Made by a program: the position numbers and the translations under genes. Positions 6,583-10,575 of a DNA stretch of 10,575 nucleotides are shown here, piece by piece. The DNA is taken from positions 1 through 10,575 of the forward strand of contig DAOVJK010000083.1 of NCBI GenBank assembly GCA_030673265.1, given 5' to 3'. This DNA is from Pseudomonadota bacterium (GTDB lineage: Bacteria; Desulfobacterota; Desulfobulbia; Desulfobulbales; JAGXFP01). The notes under the pieces were generated by a model that did no database searches, had not been told where the DNA came from, and saw only the letters and a program-made list of their open reading frames with translations. Position 1 is the stretch's first letter; every line of letters starts with the position of its first letter.

Positions 6583-8853
6583 CATCAAATATTGTCGGCC
6601 GATCATCGCCTGCCCCAGAGACAGACAGCCATCCCCAGCCGGAAGCTGTGAGTGGGTCAGAACCTCGAAGCCCTTTACCTCTAAAAGTCCGACCAAACCC
6701 TCCAGCAACAGATAGTTATTGAAGACCCCGCCGCTCAAAACCACGGTATTTATAGCAGAACCAGCTCTGACTCGTTCAGCAGCGCCGGCCAACATTTCAA
6801 CCAGAGTCCGGTGAAAACGGCGGCTGATACTCTGTCTGGTCGCCCCAGCCATGACCTCGGCCGTTACCTGGCGAATCAGACCGCGAACTCCGAGATGAAA
6901 GATATCACCATTTTCGAGAATATCCCAATGATAAGGTTCACCAATCTCCTGGCCCGCGGTTTCCATTAATTCTATGGCAGCCTGACCTTCATAGGCAATC
7001 ACCTGCCGCCCGCCACACAGTGCCGCAACCGCATCAAATAACCGGCCACAGCTGCTGGTCAAAGGACAGTTAAGGCCATGCTTAATCATTTCCCGCACCG
7101 GTTCGTAATTGTGCTCTGCCAGAAAAGGCAGAACCGGACCAGACTCATCATAGGCCATGTCAAGATAAGCCAACGCCGTGCGCCAGGGCGCCTTGACCGC
7201 CGCATCACCACCCGGCAATGGCATTGGTTCCAGACAACCATGCCGCCGGAAACCGCTATAATCGCCGGTCAGGATCTCGCCACCCCAGATAGTCCCATCC
7301 GGGCCGTAGCCGGTACCATCGAGGATAATCCCAATTACAGGCCCTTCAATCTTGTTCTCGGCCAGACATGAGGCGAGATGGGCATGATGATGCTGCACGG
7401 CCAATACCGGCAAACCCTGCTCTTCTCTGGCCCAGCGGGTTGACAGATAGGCTGGGTGCAGATCGTGGACCACCAGTTGCGGCTCAGCCTCGAAAATTTT
7501 CTGCAAATGAACAATTGTTTCCTGAAAAAAACCATAGGCGCCAAGATTCTTGATATCGCCGAGATGTTGGCTCGGGAAGGCCTGATCGCCTTTAAGCAGA
7601 CAAACCGTATTTTTCAACTCTCCGCCAACAGCCAAAACCTGGGGGCCATCTGCGGCAAGCTGCACCGGCCGGGGCACATAACCCCGGCCTCGCCGCAAGG
7701 GCCGGATCTTCCCAGCCATTTCAACCACCACGGAGTCATCACTCCGCATATAGATCTCACGATCATGGATCAGGAAATAATCGGCTATTCCCGCCAGTCT
7801 GGCCAAGGCTTCGTTATTATCAATGCAGATAGGTTCTTCGCTTAAATTACCGCTGGTCATCACTAATGGCCCGGCAAACTCCCGTAACAGCAGATGGTGC
7901 AGAGGAGTATAAGCCAGCATAATCCCAAGTCTGGCAAGGCCTGGCGCCACCGAGGACGCCAGCCCATTATCAGAAAAAGAACAGGCTGGCGCGAGCAGGA
8001 TCGGTGCCGCTACCGAGGTCAGGACCTCTGCTTCGGCCTGCTCAAGCACACAAAGCTGGCGGGCCTTATCGAGATCAGCCACCATAACCGCCAGCGGCTT
8101 CTCCTCCCGAACCTTGCGGTCCCTGAGAAGACAAACCGCATCTTCATTGCCGGCGTCAACCGCCAGATGGAATCCGCCCAGCCCCTTGATTGCCAGGATC
8201 CGCCCCTCAGCCAGCAACCCAGCCGCCTTGAGCACGGCTTGCGGGCCTTTGGCGATCGTACCTCCACCACCAGCACATAGGCTTATTTGCGGACCGCAAA
8301 CCGGACAGGCATTAGGTTGGGCATGAAATCGCCGGTTCGTCGGATCCCGGTATTCACGCTGGCACTCCGCACACATTGTAAAATGATGCATAGCCGTTGC
8401 CGCCCGGTCATAGGGAATACCCGTCACTATCGAGTAGCGAGGACCGCAATTGGTACAATTAATGAAGGGATAGTGATAACGCCGGTCAACCGAATCAAAA
8501 AGTTCGACCAGACAATCGCTGCATAGAGCCAGGTCTGGAGAGACCAAGGTCGCAGCCTTCCCGGACACCTCGGAAAGGTCAATTACGAAATCCTGAGCCC
8601 CGACCGTGGGGACATCTTCACTCCGGTAATCAATAAGGAGCGCCTGGGCGGGTAATTCCTCCTGTAATGACTTCTCGAAACGTTCCAATACAGGAGCGGA
8701 GCCTTCAACCTCGATCTTGACCCCCGCCGAATAATTGGCAACAAGACCAGCCAGCCCGTAGCGCCGGGCCAGATTATAGACGAACGGCCGGAAGCCCACT
8801 CCCTGGACCACCCCGTTAACCACTATTTTACGGCGATGAATATTATCAGGCAT
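6574..8853 (-). CDS. hypF: [NiFe]-hydrogenase maturation carbamoyltransferase HypF
   Basis: HypF converts carbamoyl phosphate and ATP to carbamoyl-AMP and passes the carbamoyl group to the HypE C-terminal cysteine, the first step of cyanide-ligand synthesis. The 759-residue chain has all expected domains: acylphosphatase (about 1-92; GVVQGVGFRPF with R22, and N40), paired zinc fingers (C111, C114, C133, C136, C161, C164, C183, C186), a YrdC-like domain (about 205-385; KGLGGFHLAVDAG, VMTSGNLSEEP), and a Kae1-like domain (about 400-759; QHHHAHLASC, LDGTGYGPDG, VVLSGGVFNN). I chose the ATG at 8851-8853; the TTG just before it is also in frame. There is no recognisable Shine-Dalgarno: the leader is AT-rich and a heptamer repeat ends 17 bp upstream. 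The last residues (YLMAS and stop) fall at the edge of a palindromic extragenic element. Confidence 0.97.
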   Translation of the reverse strand: MPDNIHRRKIVVNGVVQGVGFRPFVYNLARRYGLAGLVANYSAGVKIEVEGSAPVLERFEKSLQEELPAQALLIDYRSEDVPTVGAQDFVIDLSEVSGKAATLVSPDLALCSDCLVELFDSVDRRYHYPFINCTNCGPRYSIVTGIPYDRAATAMHHFTMCAECQREYRDPTNRRFHAQPNACPVCGPQISLCAGGGGTIAKGPQAVLKAAGLLAEGRILAIKGLGGFHLAVDAGNEDAVCLLRDRKVREEKPLAVMVADLDKARQLCVLEQAEAEVLTSVAAPILLAPACSFSDNGLASSVAPGLARLGIMLAYTPLHHLLLREFAGPLVMTSGNLSEEPICIDNNEALARLAGIADYFLIHDREIYMRSDDSVVVEMAGKIRPLRRGRGYVPRPVQLAADGPQVLAVGGELKNTVCLLKGDQAFPSQHLGDIKNLGAYGFFQETIVHLQKIFEAEPQLVVHDLHPAYLSTRWAREEQGLPVLAVQHHHAHLASCLAENKIEGPVIGIILDGTGYGPDGTIWGGEILTGDYSGFRRHGCLEPMPLPGGDAAVKAPWRTALAYLDMAYDESGPVLPFLAEHNYEPVREMIKHGLNCPLTSSCGRLFDAVAALCGGRQVIAYEGQAAIELMETAGQEIGEPYHWDILENGDIFHLGVRGLIRQVTAEVMAGATRQSISRRFHRTLVEMLAGAAERVRAGSAINTVVLSGGVFNNYLLLEGLVGLLEVKGFEVLTHSQLPAGDGCLSLGQAMIGRQYLMAS

Positions 8854-8870
8854 CAAAATTTTTTAAATAA

Positions 8871-8933
8871 AAGTCAGAAGTCAGAAGTCCGTAGTCAGAA
8901 GTCACAAGTCACAAGTCACTAGACACAAGTCAG
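8871..8933. repeat. heptamer tandem repeat (nine units) upstream of hypF
   Basis: Nine head-to-tail 7-bp units without gaps: aagtcag twice, aagtccg, tagtcag, aagtcac three times, tagacac, aagtcag. The array ends 17 bp from the hypF start codon and occupies the place of a normal ribosome-binding leader. It is a simple-sequence repeat without spacers and therefore not CRISPR. Confidence 0.92.
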
Positions 8934-8965
8934 TGAAATAACCAAAAAAACCACCGATCGATAAA

Positions 8966-9068
8966 TATTTAGACAAGCTTGGCGAAGAACAAGGAAGAGT
9001 CCCTGGCGCTGTATTATTAATACGCGCAAGGGATGATGACGCAGTAATTCGCCAAGATCGTCTAAATA
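8966..9068. repeat. 103-bp palindromic element in the hypB-hypF spacer
   Basis: Outer arms 8966-8986 and 9048-9068 are inverted repeats matching at 19 of 21 positions. A second palindrome is nested at the centre: ccct and gcgc segments and gtatta from 9001 to 9016 pair with 9018-9032, with one mismatch and one bulge. The right arm contains the hypB stop codon (9062-9064). It carries no open frame of its own with coding character. It resembles a MITE or REP-type element, or a stable RNA hairpin. Confidence 0.8.
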
Positions 9069-9796
9069 CACCGGGTACGAAGCCAGTCGTACCATTGCCC
9101 CATCCCCTCGCCGCTAGTGGCAGAGACCTCAATGAATTCAAGCTCGGGATTAACCTGCCTGGCAAAACCACGGCAGGCGGCGACATCAAAATCAAGGTGG
9201 GGAAGCAAGTCTATTTTATTGATCAGACAGAGGGTCGCCGCCCTAAACATATGAGGATATTTCTGGGGCTTATCCTCCCCTTCCGTAACACTGATGGTCA
9301 CGACCTTGGCGGCTTCGCCCAGATCGAACAGGGCCGGACAGACCAGGTTGCCGACATTTTCGATAAACAATATTGAATCCTGTTCCAGGGTCAATTGATG
9401 CATGGCCCGATGGATCATCTCGCCGTCCAGGTGACAGCCGGTGCCGGTATTAACCTGCACAACCTCAATCCCGGTCGCTTCGATCCGCTCAGCATCCCTG
9501 AGAGTCTGCTGATCACCCTCAATAACCGCCAACGGTATCTGCCCCTTCAAATCTCCAATGGTCCTTTCAAGGATGGTAGTTTTCCCCGAGCCCGGGGAAC
9601 TGACCAGATTCAAAGCCAGAATCCCCTTACTCGCAAAAAATGCCCGGTTTCGGGCCGCAATCTCATTGTTTTTAGCAAGGACATCAATCTCGAGTTGCAC
9701 CGTCCGTGAGTGCGTCGGAGAATGCTTGTGATCTGCACCTGGTTTCGAAATAATTACCGATTCGCCATGACTGCCGCAATCACATGAATCACACAT
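9062..9796 (-). CDS. hypB: hydrogenase nickel incorporation GTPase HypB
   Basis: HypB is the cytoplasmic SIMIBI-class GTPase that, with HypA, delivers nickel to the hydrogenase large subunit. The 244-residue chain starts MCDSCDCGSHG, giving a C2-x2-C5-x-C7 N-terminal nickel site of the E. coli type, followed by a modest His patch (H23, H25, H29) rather than a long polyhistidine store. The P-loop is SSPGSGKT (66-73). Further GTPase and metal signatures are IEGDQQT, TGTGCHLDG (the Cys-His metal site of the G domain), FIENVGNLVCP and NKIDLLPH. ATG 9794-9796 lies 2 nt after the hypA stop, with GAGG in the hypA end as SD. The stop codon lies within the outer arm of a palindromic element, so the final residues may have been altered by its insertion. 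Confidence 0.97.
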   Translation of the reverse strand: MCDSCDCGSHGESVIISKPGADHKHSPTHSRTVQLEIDVLAKNNEIAARNRAFFASKGILALNLVSSPGSGKTTILERTIGDLKGQIPLAVIEGDQQTLRDAERIEATGIEVVQVNTGTGCHLDGEMIHRAMHQLTLEQDSILFIENVGNLVCPALFDLGEAAKVVTISVTEGEDKPQKYPHMFRAATLCLINKIDLLPHLDFDVAACRGFARQVNPELEFIEVSATSGEGMGQWYDWLRTRCI

Positions 9797-9798
9797 TT

Positions 9799-10149
9799 TT
9801 ATTTTTCCTCAATGACAAAAGATCTAACCTTGAGCTCCTGGCCACCGCTAATGGTGACCCCAGCCGCACCGCAGTGGCAACAAACGGCATAAAGAGAAGC
9901 CACTTCGAAACTGGCTCGGCAGGAAGGGCACTCGCCCTGGGCCATGGTTGGAATAATTTTAAAGTTAGCTTCTTCAAGAAGGGTCGAACGGGCGGCCGCT
10001 TCCAGGCAGAACTCCAGAGAATCGATCAAAACTCCGGCCAGATTGCCGACTTCGACCTCCACCTCACTTACCCTGTCAACCTCCCCCTCCCTTGTCGACT
10101 GCTCCATGACCAGATCAACAATACTCATGGCCAACGACATCTCATGCAT
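9799..10149 (-). CDS. hypA: hydrogenase nickel metallochaperone HypA
   Basis: HypA is the zinc-containing nickel chaperone that works with HypB in nickel insertion. I chose the ATG at 10147-10149, which gives MHEMSLAMSIVDLV, the invariant start with nickel ligand H2, and 116 residues, the normal length. A longer frame from 10191 would add 14 residues read from the upstream gene in another phase and would bury H2. The zinc site is C74-PS-C77 with C90-CH-C93. The start overlaps the end of the protease gene by 8 bp, suggesting translational coupling; there is no strong SD. Confidence 0.96.
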   Translation of the reverse strand: MHEMSLAMSIVDLVMEQSTREGEVDRVSEVEVEVGNLAGVLIDSLEFCLEAAARSTLLEEANFKIIPTMAQGECPSCRASFEVASLYAVCCHCGAAGVTISGGQELKVRSFVIEEK

Positions 10150-10575
10150 CGGCCAGGGGTTCCAAGACAAGACCCAGCGAGGCCAGTTCATCCCTGACCA
10201 TCTTCACCAATAGCGGAACATTGCGCTCCACTTCGGGAGAAAGACCGATAGCAGTCTCCAGGCTCACCGGTTCGATGCCGAACAATACAATATTCGGCGG
10301 CATGGAATCGGTAAGTTTGGCAACGCCCAGTACTTCTGCCAGACCTAATTGATGGGGGGAAATCATGGTTCGAAAAAAAGCCGGGGGGTCATCCAGCGGC
10401 AACCTGACCGCATGGCCAAGCTTCTGCTCGGTCTTGATGGCATCTACGATCAGCAGATGCGACCTGTCATCCAGGTAAGGAAGAAGATCCATCCCCATAG
10501 TCCCGCCGTCAACAACCTCAACCTCTGGGGGAATTTGGTATTGGCGGAGAAGTTCTTCGGCAACCCGACCGCCGA
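10142..10575 (-). CDS. [NiFe]-hydrogenase maturation endopeptidase, HyaD/HupD/HoxM family (N-terminus cut by the window edge)
   Basis: This cytoplasmic protease removes the C-terminal peptide of the hydrogenase large subunit after nickel insertion. 144 residues are visible; the frame stays open to the right edge. Translating 10499-10573 upstream of the internal ATG at 10498 gives GGRVAEELLRQYQ followed by VVDGGT, the conserved family core, so the internal ATG is not the start. The Asp of GGTMGMD and the His of MISPHQ correspond to two of the three nickel-recognition ligands; the N-terminal Glu in the DDGxG-type region should lie roughly 5-20 residues beyond the edge. VLFGIEPVSLETAIGLSPEV is the typical C-terminal segment. 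It overlaps hypA by 8 bp. Its presence implies a cleavable large subunit encoded nearby, probably just upstream. Confidence 0.93.
   Translation of the reverse strand, partial: GGRVAEELLRQYQIPPEVEVVDGGTMGMDLLPYLDDRSHLLIVDAIKTEQKLGHAVRLPLDDPPAFFRTMISPHQLGLAEVLGVAKLTDSMPPNIVLFGIEPVSLETAIGLSPEVERNVPLLVKMVRDELASLGLVLEPLADA

Noticed and set aside
8902..9195. 97-codon minus-strand frame spanning the heptamers, the palindrome and the end of hypB
   Set aside because: It is out of phase with the well-supported hypB and is otherwise a translation of repeat DNA; no protein-like features.

Overview
The window reads as chromosomal DNA from an anaerobic or facultative Gram-negative bacterium. Desulfobacterota (the former Deltaproteobacteria, e.g. 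Desulfuromonas/Geobacter relatives) is the best guess. The support is a [NiFe]-hydrogenase maturation operon, a small periplasmic c-type cytochrome paired with an outer-membrane beta-barrel protein, and an MEP-pathway ispG, separated by short-unit tandem repeats and long palindromic spacers. Lineage is inferred from protein style and repeat type; no rRNA or other marker is present. All ten genes I can support lie on the minus strand; no convincing plus-strand gene was found.

Read in the direction of transcription (high to low coordinates), the first block is the hydrogenase accessory operon: a [NiFe]-hydrogenase maturation endopeptidase whose N-terminus is cut by the window edge (10142-10575), hypA (9799-10149), hypB (9062-9796), a 209-bp spacer with a heptamer repeat and a 103-bp palindrome, hypF (6574-8853), a 275-bp spacer with nested inverted repeats, then hypC (6011-6298), hypD (4926-6014) and hypE (3835-4905). 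HypF and HypE make the cyanide ligands from carbamoyl phosphate, HypC and HypD carry and assemble the Fe(CN)2CO unit, HypA and HypB insert nickel, and the endopeptidase removes the large-subunit C-terminal tail. The hydrogenase structural genes are not in the window and probably lie just beyond the right edge.

A 382-bp AT-rich gap (3453-3834) separates this operon from a two-gene unit: a monoheme c-type cytochrome starting at TTG (3147-3452) and a 581-residue porin-like outer-membrane protein with a duplicated N-terminal coiled-coil segment (1357-3102, GTG start behind a consensus Shine-Dalgarno). A strong intrinsic terminator (1276-1311) closes that unit. ispG (84-1166) follows with its own candidate -10 box. 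Immediately after its stop a 9-bp tandem repeat runs to the left window edge.

The genes are mostly well-known families. The least explained parts are the cytochrome/porin pair and the spacers: three spacers begin exactly at, or just inside, the 3' ends of ispG, hypB and hypF, and two of these carry related palindromic DNA that supplies the stop codon and the last residues of the upstream protein. I did not find a clear, wholly new multi-gene system.
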